NCBI RefSeq assembly: GCF_012273655.1
Contig: NZ_JAAWWP010000002.1
Location: forward strand, 124,001-188,000
Direction: 5' to 3'
DNA from: Streptomyces physcomitrii
Lineage (GTDB): Bacteria > Actinomycetota > Actinomycetes > Streptomycetales > Streptomycetaceae
Length of the DNA: 64,000 nt
Shown: positions 34,977 through 43,598 of the stretch, in pieces
Numbering within the stretch: position 1 is the first letter of the stretch
Layout of the letters: every line of letters starts with the position of its first letter
Made by a program: the position numbers and the translations under genes
The notes under the pieces: model-generated
The model's input: the letters and a program-made list of their open reading frames with translations, nothing else
The model's database searches: none
What the model was told of the DNA's origin: nothing

Positions 34977-35912
34977 TCAGCCGAGGAGCTGCTGGGCGCG
35001 CTCGATCAGTTCACGCGCGGTGCCCTCCACGGCGTCGTAGCGGTCCGGGTAGGCCGAGACCTGCACCTTCTGCGCCACCTGGCCCGCGGACAGGTCGGGG
35101 TTGTCCGCGGCCACCTGGACGGCGGGGGTGAAGAAGGCGTTCGAGGCGTACGAGACGTCCATGATCTGCTCGGGCGTGCCCCAGCCCTGCGAGGGGCGTT
35201 GCTGGAAGACGCCGAGCGAGTCGCGGTCGCCGCAGTCGAGGTTGTTCATGTTCGACTCGACGACGCCCGCCTCGAAGCCGGCCAGCATCACCTTGTCGCT
35301 GACGCCGAGGTCGACGCCGGTCCGGTAGACGGTCTTGAGGACCTCGGGATCGGGCTCGCTCGGGACCACGCAGCCGCCGCCGTCGTCGCCGCCGCCGGTG
35401 CCGACCAGGTTCTGCCAGGTCTCGGGGCCGACGATGCCGTCCGCGGACAGGCCCTTGTCGCTCTGGAACTGGGTGACCGCGCTCGCGGTACCCGCACCGA
35501 ACCGACCGTCCACGGCAAGCCCGTAACCGAACTTGTTCAACGCCGTCTGCGCCGCCGCGACCGCGTCACCACTGTCACCCTCACGCACCGTACTGATCAG
35601 ACCCGGCCAGGTCTCCGCACCGATCACACCATCGGCCGCGTACCCCTTCGACTGCTGGAAGGCGACCACGGTGTTCTCGGTGGCCGGGCCGAAGTCGCTG
35701 TCGACGGAGATGTCGTAGCCGTGGCCGCGCAGCAGGTACTGGGCGGTGGTGACGTTCGCCCCGGTGGTGCCGTTCTTGAGGGCGGGCCAGGCCGGTGCGG
35801 CGCTCGCCGACGGCATCAGGCCGAGGGAGACCACCAGGGCCGCACAGAGCGCGGTGAGCGCGAGCCATATCCGAGGGGCCGCCGGTTTCCTGGTCATCGT
35901 TCTCGCGTGCAA
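34977..35912 (-). CDS. Secreted protein with two peptidoglycan-binding domains and lysozyme-like C-terminus
   Basis: The 311-residue protein begins at TTG 35912 with AGGAG six bases upstream; ATG 35897 is an alternative without an SD. A Sec signal peptide ends in SASAAP near residue 37. Two PG_binding_1 domains follow (ending near 175), and then a C-terminal domain with AGVVESNMNNLDCGDRDSLG and VFQQRPSQGWG, resembling Streptomyces lytic transglycosylase or lysozyme-like domains. It acts outside the cell on the wall. The central PG-binding DNA is nearly identical to that in the next gene upstream, evidence of duplication. Confidence 0.8.
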   Translation of the reverse strand: MHARTMTRKPAAPRIWLALTALCAALVVSLGLMPSASAAPAWPALKNGTTGANVTTAQYLLRGHGYDISVDSDFGPATENTVVAFQQSKGYAADGVIGAETWPGLISTVREGDSGDAVAAAQTALNKFGYGLAVDGRFGAGTASAVTQFQSDKGLSADGIVGPETWQNLVGTGGGDDGGGCVVPSEPDPEVLKTVYRTGVDLGVSDKVMLAGFEAGVVESNMNNLDCGDRDSLGVFQQRPSQGWGTPEQIMDVSYASNAFFTPAVQVAADNPDLSAGQVAQKVQVSAYPDRYDAVEGTARELIERAQQLLG

Positions 35913-35956
35913 CTCGGACTCCTGCTCGTGCGTGCGGTGGGGGGACGGGTGAACGG

Positions 35957-36007
35957 TGCCGGGTCCCGGCGGGCGGCCGTGGGGGGCCTGCCCGCCGGGA
36001 CCCGGCA
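35957..36007 (-). terminator. Terminator hairpin after the M23 peptidase gene
   Basis: Perfect 18-bp stem (35957-35974 / 35990-36007) with a 15-base loop, starting five bases past the stop of the M23 gene. Confidence 0.75.
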
Positions 36008-36011
36008 GCCG

Positions 36012-36950
36012 CTATTCGATGCAGCCGCTGGTCGGCAGGTCGCCGACCGCCGGCGGGGTGGTGCCGTCGTAGACGGCCGTCAGGAGGGGCCCCGGGCAGC
36101 GGTTGGCGCCGCCGGCCACGACCTCCACGTGGACGTGCGGACCGGTGGAGTTGCCGGTGCTCCCGGAGAGGCCGAGCTGGGTGCCCGCGTCGACCCGGGC
36201 GCCGGAGCCGACTCCGTGCGCGGAGAAGTGGCAGTAGTAGTACGTGGCGCCGTCGTCGCCGGTGACCTCGTAGCCGAGTCCGCACCGGTCGTTGTCGATC
36301 TGGTTCGCCACACCGGCGTGCACGGAGTACACCGCGGTCCCGGTGCCCACCGGCAGGTCGAGCGCCGGGTAGTCGTGGTGCGGGACGCTGTAGTGGTCGC
36401 GGGAGAGGGCGTCGTGCGCGATGGGCAGCGCGTAGGCACCGGCGGCGCCGCCGCTCTGCCCCAGCAGGTTCTGCCAGGTCTCGGGGCCGACGATGCCGTC
36501 CGCGGACAGGCCCTTGTCGCTCTGGAACCGCGTCACCGCGCTCGCGGTACCCGCACCGAACTGACCGTCGACAGCAAGCCCGTAACCGAACTTGTTCAAC
36601 GCCGTCTGCGCCGCCGCGACCGCGTCCCCGCTGTCGCCCTCACGCACCGTACTGATCAGACCCGGCCAGGTCTCCGCACCGATCACACCGTCCGCCGCGT
36701 ACCCCTTCGACTGCTGGAAGGCGACGGTGGCGGCCTCCGTCGCGGCCCCGAACTGGCTGTCGGCGGCGATGTCGTGGCCCTGGCCGCGGAGCAGGTACTG
36801 GGCCGTCGCGACATCCGGGCCGGACGAACCCGTGCTCAGCACCGGCCAGTTGGGGGCGGCGGCGGCCGTCTGCGCGAGGCCGAGGGAGACCAGCAAGGCG
36901 CACAGCGCGGCGATCGCGAGCCACGCACGACTGACGTTCGTTCTTGGCAT
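36012..36950 (-). CDS. Secreted M23 metallopeptidase-like protein with two peptidoglycan-binding domains
   Basis: The 312-residue protein starts at ATG 36950. The signal peptide ends at about QTAAAAP. Two PG_binding_1 domains follow, then an M23 lysostaphin-like domain with YYYCHFSAHG and STGPHVHVEV, the H-x-H metal site. The first M23 ligand pair (HxxxD) reads HHDYPALDLP. It is a predicted cell-wall endopeptidase. It shares a long, nearly identical segment with the neighbouring gene (about 36470-36720 against 35390-35660). Confidence 0.82.
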   Translation of the reverse strand: MPRTNVSRAWLAIAALCALLVSLGLAQTAAAAPNWPVLSTGSSGPDVATAQYLLRGQGHDIAADSQFGAATEAATVAFQQSKGYAADGVIGAETWPGLISTVREGDSGDAVAAAQTALNKFGYGLAVDGQFGAGTASAVTRFQSDKGLSADGIVGPETWQNLLGQSGGAAGAYALPIAHDALSRDHYSVPHHDYPALDLPVGTGTAVYSVHAGVANQIDNDRCGLGYEVTGDDGATYYYCHFSAHGVGSGARVDAGTQLGLSGSTGNSTGPHVHVEVVAGGANRCPGPLLTAVYDGTTPPAVGDLPTSGCIE

Positions 36951-37224
36951 CGACCCGACTCCCGGCGTCGAGGAACAGTGATGCGGCCGAACGTAGCAAC
37001 GGGGGCGCGGGCCGGCATCGGGTGTTCGACCGACCCGCGGGAGGCGGGATGTCCGCCCGAGTCGCTTCTGCCCCGACACCCGCGGCCTCCGCGGAGCCGC
37101 CCGGCCCGGTGCGCGAGCCCGCACACGACCTGCGGAGCCGTCGTACCGCTTCGGTATAGTCCCGCGTCACCGGGACGCACCCGGCGGTCGAGACGCCCGG
37201 CTCAACCCGGAGGACGGTGATCCG

Positions 37225-38442
37225 ATGCCCGGATCCGCGTTTCGCGAAGCCGCCCCGGTGGAGCGCGTGGTGGGGTTCGCCCGCGCGCGGGGGCGGGGCA
37301 TCACCGACAGCGGCCCGGTGGCTGCCGCGACGGCTTCCCCCCAAGGCAGCGTCGAGGCGCGGTTCTTGGCCTCCGCCCGCCGTCTCGCGCCGCCCGTGCG
37401 CGGGGTCACGGTGCTCGTCATCAGCGCGTTCGGACTGCTCGCGGTGCCCGCCAGGGCGCTGCCGCTGGGCCTCGCCCTGCTCGCCCTGGTCGTCGCGGGG
37501 GCCGGGGTGGACTGCTGGGCGGCGTACACCGGGCGGGGCGCGGCGCTCTCGCTGGTGTTCGCCGTGCTGCGGGTGGCGGCGGTCGGCGCGAGCCAGGAGT
37601 GGACCGGCGGGCCGCTGAACCTGTGGGCCCTGAACACCCTGACCACCACGGCGATCACGCTCCAGTGGGAGTGGCCCCCGGCGGTCTCGGTGCCCGTCAC
37701 GGCCGGGCTGTTCGCGGTGGAGGTGGCGGCCGCGGGCACCGGCGCCACCGGCACGCTGCTGCCGCGCCTGGTCTTCGAATGCCTGCTGGCCCGGCTGGGG
37801 TTCATCCTGCTCCGGCGGTCGGGGCGGCGGGTGGACGAGCTGCGGGAGCGCCGCTCCGCGCTCGCCCGCGCGGAGGCGGTGTCGCTGGCCCGGAAGCGGC
37901 AGGAGCGCGAGTACCTGGCGCTGCTGCACGACACCGCGGCCTCCACCTTCCTGATGGTCGCGGCCCGGGTCGAGGACACCGGTCCCGAGCAGGTCGCCGC
38001 GTACGCCCGGCGCGATCTCGCGGTGCTCACCGGGGCCGCGGGCGGGGCGACCCGGCAGGACAGCCCCGTGGAGCTGACCGCCTCGCTGCGTGCCGCGGTC
38101 GGGACGGGGCGCCCGGCCGTCGAGGTCCGGGCGGAGGGGACCGCGCTGGTCCCGGCTTCGGTGGCGCTCGCCTTCGTACGCGCGGTGCGCGAGGCGCTGG
38201 TGAACGTCGCCCGGCACGCCGGGGTGGACGCCGCGGAGCTGAGCGTGCGCGGCGAGGGCGGGCGGGTGGTCGTCGTGGTGTCCGACCGCGGGGTGGGCTT
38301 CCGGCCCGACGAGGTCCCGGACTCCTGCCGCGGCATCCGGGGCTCGGTGGTCGAGCGGATGGCCGCCGCGGGCGGCAGCGCCGCGGTCACCTCGCGGCCC
38401 GGCGCGGGCACCAGTGTGCGGCTGGAGTGGCCCGGTGAGTGA
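37225..38442 (+). CDS. NarL-type sensor histidine kinase
   Basis: The 405-residue protein starts at ATG 37225 (GGAGG upstream). About four to five hydrophobic segments span residues 55-200. The HisKA_3-like dimerisation helix carries phospho-acceptor His235 in LLHDTAAS. The C-terminal HATPase_c domain has REALVNVARHAG (N box) and VSDRGVGF (G1). It forms an operon with a degenerate kinase-like membrane protein and a LuxR-type response regulator, so it most likely phosphorylates the 39511 regulator. The signal is unknown. Confidence 0.85.
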   Translation: MPGSAFREAAPVERVVGFARARGRGITDSGPVAAATASPQGSVEARFLASARRLAPPVRGVTVLVISAFGLLAVPARALPLGLALLALVVAGAGVDCWAAYTGRGAALSLVFAVLRVAAVGASQEWTGGPLNLWALNTLTTTAITLQWEWPPAVSVPVTAGLFAVEVAAAGTGATGTLLPRLVFECLLARLGFILLRRSGRRVDELRERRSALARAEAVSLARKRQEREYLALLHDTAASTFLMVAARVEDTGPEQVAAYARRDLAVLTGAAGGATRQDSPVELTASLRAAVGTGRPAVEVRAEGTALVPASVALAFVRAVREALVNVARHAGVDAAELSVRGEGGRVVVVVSDRGVGFRPDEVPDSCRGIRGSVVERMAAAGGSAAVTSRPGAGTSVRLEWPGE

Positions 38443-39532
38443 GTACCGCACGGCGGACGGCCACGTCCACGCGACGATGCGGATCGTCCTGGTCTGCGCC
38501 ACCGGCGCCCTGCAGTTCGGCCTCGGGCTGCAACCGCTGCTCACCCGGGAGTACCGCCACCGCTGGCTCGCCGTGGCCGCCTTCGTCGCCCTGGCCTGCG
38601 TCACCGCGGTCTGCTGCGGGTGGGTGCTGCGGCGGCGGCCGCTGCCCGCGGCCGTCGCCGCGGCCGGTACGGTCCTCGTGCTCGCGGCCTCGTTCGGCGC
38701 CATGGCGGCGGCCGCGCCCGGGCAGCGCCACGCGGCGCCCGACTGGTCCTTCGGCCTGGTCGGCTGGCACCTGCTGTTGCTGCTCCTGGACCGGGTGCGG
38801 GTACTGGTCGCCGTGCTCGCCGCGCACCTGGTGGCGAGCCTCGGGCTGCTCCTGTCCTCGGGGGTGGCGGATCGCGCCGCGTTCGGGGCGACCGGCGCCG
38901 CCGCCTTCGGGGCGGTCAGCGTCCAGTTGGCGGTCGTCGTGATCACGCGTGTGCTGCAGCGGCAGAGCCAGGAGGCGACCGCGGTGGCCGAGGAGCGGGA
39001 CCGCCTGGAGACCCGGGTACTGCTCGCACGGCAGTGGGAGCAGGGCCAGCGCAGCGCCCTCGCCGGGCAGTTGGGCTCGACGCTGCCGCTGCTCGCGGGC
39101 CTGGCCGACGGCGACCTCGATCCGCGCGAGGAGGACACCCGGCGGCGGTGCGCGCTGGCCGCGACCCAGCTGCGGCGGCAGTTCGCCGAGAACGACGAGG
39201 TGCCCGACCCTCTGGTGCACGAGGTCACCGCCTGCGTGGACGCGGCCGAACGCCTGGGCGTGGACGTCTCGTTCGCGGTCAGCGGCGCGGCGGTGCCGGT
39301 GCCGCCGCAGGTGCGCCGAGAGCTGACCGCCCCGGTGGTCACCGCGTTGTCGGCGGCGCGCAGTCGTGCCAGGGTGAGCGTGCTGCGCACCGACCGGGAG
39401 ATCCGCATCGCGGTGGTGGCCGACGCCGGTGCGGACGGGGTCACCGCCTCCACCGGCCAGGTCCGCGTCGAGCACGGCGCCTACGGCGAGCACCTGCGAC
39501 TGGAGGCCAGATGGCGCACCCCGCCGAGCTGA
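38435..39532 (+). CDS. Membrane protein with degenerate histidine-kinase-like C-terminus
   Basis: The 365-residue protein starts at GTG 38435, overlapping the kinase stop by eight bases. The N-terminal half has about six hydrophobic segments. A coiled region (EATAVAEERDRLETRV) then leads to a domain at the position of HisKA/HATPase, but no phospho-acceptor His and no N or G box is recognisable. It is probably a non-catalytic partner modulating the real kinase. The 22-bp overlap with the regulator gene indicates tight co-expression. Confidence 0.7.
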   Translation: MSEYRTADGHVHATMRIVLVCATGALQFGLGLQPLLTREYRHRWLAVAAFVALACVTAVCCGWVLRRRPLPAAVAAAGTVLVLAASFGAMAAAAPGQRHAAPDWSFGLVGWHLLLLLLDRVRVLVAVLAAHLVASLGLLLSSGVADRAAFGATGAAAFGAVSVQLAVVVITRVLQRQSQEATAVAEERDRLETRVLLARQWEQGQRSALAGQLGSTLPLLAGLADGDLDPREEDTRRRCALAATQLRRQFAENDEVPDPLVHEVTACVDAAERLGVDVSFAVSGAAVPVPPQVRRELTAPVVTALSAARSRARVSVLRTDREIRIAVVADAGADGVTASTGQVRVEHGAYGEHLRLEARWRTPPS

Positions 39533-40167
39533 GCGCGGTCATCGTCGACGACCACCCCGCGGTACGCGCCGGGGTCGCCCAGTGGCTGTCCACCGGCAGT
39601 CCGCCGATCACGGTCGCCGCCTCCGGTGAGGATGTCCGGGTCGCGTGGACCGGCGAGGGCGCCACCGCCGATGTGGTCATCCTCGACCTGCACCTGGGCG
39701 GGCCGGCCCCGGCCCTGAGCGAGCTGCGCAGGCTGGCCGAGGCGGGGCGCCGGGTGGTCGTCTACTCGATGCGCGCGGACGACGAGATCGCCCTGCAGTG
39801 CCTGGAGTTGGGCGCGCTCAGCTATCTGACGAAGGCCGAGGGCGCCGAGCACCTCCTCGAAGCCGCCGCCGCGGCGGCCTCGGGCCGCGCGTACACGCCG
39901 CCCTCGCTGGCGGGGGCGCTGGCAGGCGACCGCTCCACCGACCGGCCGGTGCTCTCGGCCCGGGAGACCGAGGTGCTCATCGAGTGGTTCCAGTCCGAGT
40001 CCAAGGACTTCGTGAGCCGCCGCCTCGGCATCTCCCCCAGCACGGTCAACACCCATCTCGAACACATCCGGATCAAGTACGCGATGAGCGGCCGGGAGGC
40101 TCCGACCAAGGCGGCCCTCCTGGCCCGCGCGATCCAGGACGGCCTGATCGGCGTGGACGACCTGTGA
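39511..40167 (+). CDS. NarL/LuxR-type response regulator
   Basis: The 218-residue protein starts at ATG 39511 with GGAG upstream. The receiver domain has Asp13/Asp14, phospho-acceptor Asp59 (VILDLHL) and Lys in SYLTKAEG. The C-terminal LuxR-type HTH reads LSARETEVLIEWFQ and SRRLGISPSTVNTHL. It is the output of the operon at 37225-40167. Its targets are unknown. Confidence 0.88.
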   Translation: MAHPAELSAVIVDDHPAVRAGVAQWLSTGSPPITVAASGEDVRVAWTGEGATADVVILDLHLGGPAPALSELRRLAEAGRRVVVYSMRADDEIALQCLELGALSYLTKAEGAEHLLEAAAAAASGRAYTPPSLAGALAGDRSTDRPVLSARETEVLIEWFQSESKDFVSRRLGISPSTVNTHLEHIRIKYAMSGREAPTKAALLARAIQDGLIGVDDL

Positions 40168-40516
40168 GGAGGGCGCCGCGCCCCACCGGCTCGGCGATTC
40201 CGGCCACGAGAGGTCCTGCTCCTTCACCGGCCCCCGCGAGAGCGCGCTCGACGGGGAGCACTCCTTCCTGGGCGCCTCCCGGGACGGCGGCACCGTCCTG
40301 CACATCGGCCCCGACGGCATGGGCGGGCCGCTGAAGCAGTCACCGAGGCGGTGCTACCGCGAGCCCCGCGAGACGGTCGGCGACCGGGAGCTAACCGCCG
40401 AGGAGGTGGACCTGCTCCCCGCGGCACCGAGGAGCCGCAGGCCCTGCGCCGGGGTCGACCGAGGTACGCGCACGTCCCGTTGGCGAACCGTACGCCGTCC
40501 TCGCGCGGTTGCCGCC
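40168..40516. other. Intergenic region, possible decayed coding remnant
   Basis: About 350 bp between the response regulator and the convergent aldo/keto reductase. A plus-strand frame is open but has no start with an SD and no family resemblance that I recognise. I do not call a gene. No strong hairpin was seen. Confidence 0.3.
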
Positions 40517-41542
40517 TCAGGCCGCCGCGCGCTCCGCCGCCGGGCGCCGCCGCAGGACCGCCTGCCGCAGGGCGGGCGGCTGGTAGGCCATGTCGAGGCG
40601 GCCGACGTCGGTGCCGGGCGGGACGATCTCGTCGAGGGCGTCCAACAGGGCGTCGTCGAGGGTGAGTTCGGCCCCGGCGAGCAGGTCGTCGAGGTGCTCC
40701 ATGGTGCGCGGGCCGATGATGGCGGAGGTGACGCCGGGGTGGGCGATCGCGAAGGCCATCGCCAGATGGGTCAGCTTCATCCCGGCGCGCTCGGCGAGCG
40801 GGATGAGCTGCTCGACCACGTCCAGGCGGCGTTCGTCGCGGTAGTGCGCGAAGAGGTGTGCGCGGTGGGTGGTGGCCTGCTCGCCCTTGCGGAAGCGGCC
40901 GGTGAGCATGCCCTGGGCCAGCGGGCTCCAGACCAGGGTGCCCATGCCGTACTTCTGCGCGAGGGGCAGGATCTCGCTCTCGATGCCGCGGTTGAGGATC
41001 GAGTAGGTGGGCTGCTCGGCGCGGAAACGCTGCAGGCCGCGGGACTCCGCGATCCACTGGGCCTCGACGAGGGCGGAGGCGGGGAAGGTGGAGGAGCCGA
41101 TCGCGCGGACCTTGCCGTCGCGGACGAGGTCGGTGAGAGCGGAGAGGGTCTCCTCCAGGTCGACCTCGGGGTCGAGCCGGTGCACCTGGTAGAGGTCGAT
41201 GTGGTCGGTGCCGAGCCGCCGCAGCGAGTCCTCGACGGCCGTCATGATCCAACGCCGGGAGTTCCCGCGCCGGTTGGGGTCCTCGCCCATGGCGCCGTGG
41301 AACTTGGTGGCGAGTACGACCTCGTCCCGGCGCCCCTTGAGCGCCTTGCCGACGATTGTCTCGGACTCGCCGCGGGAGTACATGTCGGCGGTGTCCAGGA
41401 AGTTGATCCCGGAGTCGAGGGCCTTGTGGATGATGCGGATCCCGTCCTCGTGGTCCGGGTTGCCGATGGCGCCGAACATCATGGCGCCCAGGCAGTAGGG
41501 GCTGACCTGGATGCCGGTGCGGCCGAGCGTGCGGTACTGCAT
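40517..41542 (-). CDS. Aldo/keto reductase
   Basis: The 341-residue TIM-barrel oxidoreductase starts at ATG 41542 with GGAGG six bases upstream. NFLDTADMYSRGESE holds the catalytic Asp and Tyr, and IDLYQVHRLDPE is the central family motif. It uses NADPH to reduce carbonyls, substrate unknown. It is divergent from a TetR gene, and two 21-bp direct repeats lie in the spacer, so it is probably repressed by that TetR. Confidence 0.87.
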   Translation of the reverse strand: MQYRTLGRTGIQVSPYCLGAMMFGAIGNPDHEDGIRIIHKALDSGINFLDTADMYSRGESETIVGKALKGRRDEVVLATKFHGAMGEDPNRRGNSRRWIMTAVEDSLRRLGTDHIDLYQVHRLDPEVDLEETLSALTDLVRDGKVRAIGSSTFPASALVEAQWIAESRGLQRFRAEQPTYSILNRGIESEILPLAQKYGMGTLVWSPLAQGMLTGRFRKGEQATTHRAHLFAHYRDERRLDVVEQLIPLAERAGMKLTHLAMAFAIAHPGVTSAIIGPRTMEHLDDLLAGAELTLDDALLDALDEIVPPGTDVGRLDMAYQPPALRQAVLRRRPAAERAAA

Positions 41543-41570
41543 GGAAGCCTCCGGTGTTAGCATCGCCGAA

Positions 41571-41617
41571 ACGGAACGCCTTACCAGTTAGACAATACGG
41601 AACACCTTCTCAGTTAG
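41571..41617. promoter_or_regulatory. Two 21-bp direct repeats between aldo/keto reductase and TetR genes
   Basis: ACGGAAC(G/A)CCTT(A/C)(C/T)CAGTTAG occurs at 41571-41591 and 41597-41617, a 26-bp period with three mismatches. The location between divergent genes and the spacing near 2.5 helical turns suggest an operator for the adjacent TetR. Confidence 0.65.
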
Positions 41618-41651
41618 CAACCGAAGAGCACGGAAGCGAGGGGAGCCGTCC

Positions 41652-42227
41652 ATGAGCGCGCCCACTCCCAAGCCCGCACGGCGGGTGCGCGCCGACGCCC
41701 AGCGCAGCATCGACGCCCTGGTCGAGGCGGCCCGCGAGGTCTTCCTCGCCTCCGGTGTGGACGCCCCGGTGCGCGAGATCGCCCGCCGCGCGGGGGTGGG
41801 CCTCGCCACCTTCTACCGGCACTTCCCCGAGCGCTCCGACCTCGTCTCGGCCGTCTTCCGGCACGAGGTGGACGCCTGCGCCGAGGAGGCGGCCGCTCTC
41901 TCCGCCGCGCACGAGCCCTTCGAGGCCCTGGTCCGCTGGCTGGAGCGCTTCACCGGCTTCGTCGGCACCAAACGCGGCCTCTCCGCGGCCCTGCACTCGG
42001 GCAACCCCGCCTTCGAACCGCTGCCCGCCTACTTCCAGGAGCGCTTCGAGCCCGTACTGCGCGCGCTCCTCGACAAGGCCGCCGCCGCGGGCGAGATCCG
42101 CGGCGACATCGCACCGCTGGACCTGCTGTACGCCGTCTCCCGCCTCTGCTCGGGCGCGGACCGCGCCGCCGACGAGCGGATGGTCGCCCTGCTCATCGAC
42201 GGCCTCCGGCACGGCGCCGGGCGGTAG
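41652..42227 (+). CDS. TetR-family regulator of the adjacent reductase
   Basis: The 191-residue protein starts at ATG 41652. The HTH reads VREIARRAGVGLATFYRHFPERSDLV. The C-terminal ligand domain contains GNPAFEPLPAYFQERFEPVL. The gene is divergent from the aldo/keto reductase, with the 21-bp direct repeats in between, the usual layout for local autorepression. The epoxide hydrolase gene follows 73 bp downstream and may be in the same regulon. Confidence 0.88.
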   Translation: MSAPTPKPARRVRADAQRSIDALVEAAREVFLASGVDAPVREIARRAGVGLATFYRHFPERSDLVSAVFRHEVDACAEEAAALSAAHEPFEALVRWLERFTGFVGTKRGLSAALHSGNPAFEPLPAYFQERFEPVLRALLDKAAAAGEIRGDIAPLDLLYAVSRLCSGADRAADERMVALLIDGLRHGAGR

Positions 42228-42300
42228 CCCCGCACCCCCACCCGCGTACGCGCCCCGGCGGACCGCGCGAGGGGCCACCACCCACCGGAGGACGAGAACC

Positions 42301-43473
42301 ATGAGCCACTCCCCCGACACCGTTCCGCCCCGGCCCTTCGCCCCGCGGGCGGACCCCGCCGCCCTGAGCGAGCTGCGCACCCGGCTGCGGGCCACCCGCT
42401 GGCCGGACGCGCCCGAGGAGGCGGGCTGGTCCCTCGGCACCGACCTCGACTACCTGCGCGAGCTGGTCGCCTACTGGGCGGACGGCTTCGACTGGCCCGC
42501 CCGGGAGGCGGAGTTGGGGCGCCTGCCCCGCTTCCGCGCCCGCGTCGGCGGCCTCGGGATCCACTTCGTCCACGCCCGGGCCGCGGCGCCGGCCTCCGCC
42601 GCGCTGCCGCTGGTGCTCTGCCACGGCTGGCCGGACTCCTTCTGGCGGTACACCAAGGTCGTCCCGCTGCTGACCGATCCCGGCGCGCACGGCGCCGACC
42701 CGGCCGACGCCTTCGACGTGATCGTGCCGGACATGCCCGGCTTCGGCTACTCCGACCGCCCCACCGGCCCGCCGCTCGACTCCCCCGCGGTGGCCGGACT
42801 CTGGGCCGAGCTGATGTCGCTCCTCGGCTACCCGCGCTTCGGCACCGCGGGCGGCGACATGGGCAGCCACGTCAGCCGCTACCTCGCCCTCGACCACCCC
42901 GACCGCGTGGTGGCGGTGCACCGCACGGACGGCGGCCTTCCCGTCTTCACCGGCGACCCGGCCGAGCTGACCCCCGAGGAGCGCGCCTGGTTCGCCGAGG
43001 CCCGGCGCTGGGGCGCGAGCGAGGGCGCCTACGGGGCGATGCACCGCACCAAGCCGCAGACCGCGGCCTTCGGGCTCACCGACTCACCGGCCGGGCTGGC
43101 CGCGTGGATCGTCGAGAAGCTCCGGTCCTGGAGCGACTGCGGGGGCGACATCGAGCGGGTCTACACCAAGGACGAGATCCTCACCGGCGTCATGCTGTAC
43201 TGGCTGACGGGCACCATCGGCTCCTCGATGCGGATGTACCACGCGAACGCCGCCCTCGACCCGGCCCGGCTCACCCGCCGCGTCGAGGTCCCCTCCGGCT
43301 TCTCCCTCTTCGGCGGCGACGTCGTCCGCCCACCCCGCGCGTGGCTGGCCCGCACCACCAACCTGGTCTACTTCACCGAACCCGAACACGGCGGCCACTT
43401 CGCCCCGTTCGAACAGCCGGAACGCTACGCGGAGGAACTCCGCTCGTTCTTCCGGCCGTTCCGGGGGCGGTGA
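42301..43473 (+). CDS. Epoxide hydrolase, alpha/beta fold with EHN domain
   Basis: The 390-residue protein starts at ATG 42301 (GGAGG upstream). It has the N-terminal EHN domain (residues about 1-115) followed by an alpha/beta hydrolase core. HGWPDSFW is the oxyanion segment and TAGGDMGSHVSRYLA carries the nucleophile Asp in GGDMG. A cap Tyr lies in MYHANAAL, and EHGGHFAPFEQP provides the catalytic His. Juvenile-hormone/microsomal-type epoxide hydrolases convert epoxides to diols. Probably detoxifying; substrate unknown. Confidence 0.87.
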   Translation: MSHSPDTVPPRPFAPRADPAALSELRTRLRATRWPDAPEEAGWSLGTDLDYLRELVAYWADGFDWPAREAELGRLPRFRARVGGLGIHFVHARAAAPASAALPLVLCHGWPDSFWRYTKVVPLLTDPGAHGADPADAFDVIVPDMPGFGYSDRPTGPPLDSPAVAGLWAELMSLLGYPRFGTAGGDMGSHVSRYLALDHPDRVVAVHRTDGGLPVFTGDPAELTPEERAWFAEARRWGASEGAYGAMHRTKPQTAAFGLTDSPAGLAAWIVEKLRSWSDCGGDIERVYTKDEILTGVMLYWLTGTIGSSMRMYHANAALDPARLTRRVEVPSGFSLFGGDVVRPPRAWLARTTNLVYFTEPEHGGHFAPFEQPERYAEELRSFFRPFRGR

Positions 43474-43598
43474 GCCGTCCAGAGCTTTCCACCCCGCCCA
43501 CCCCACCCGTCACCCATCCGTGCGCTGCCTCGCCTTCCGCCTCTGTACGCAGGACACTTGACGGATTGTGTGCGACAAAGCAGGTGAAGGGGGACGAG

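Noticed and set aside
34977..36950. Prophage lysis genes
   Set aside because: Both proteins have Sec signal peptides and no holin, tail or integrase genes are nearby; they look like chromosomal secreted wall enzymes.
40168..40516. Possible small gene after the response regulator
   Set aside because: Open frame without SD, start or recognisable family; may be a remnant but not supportable.
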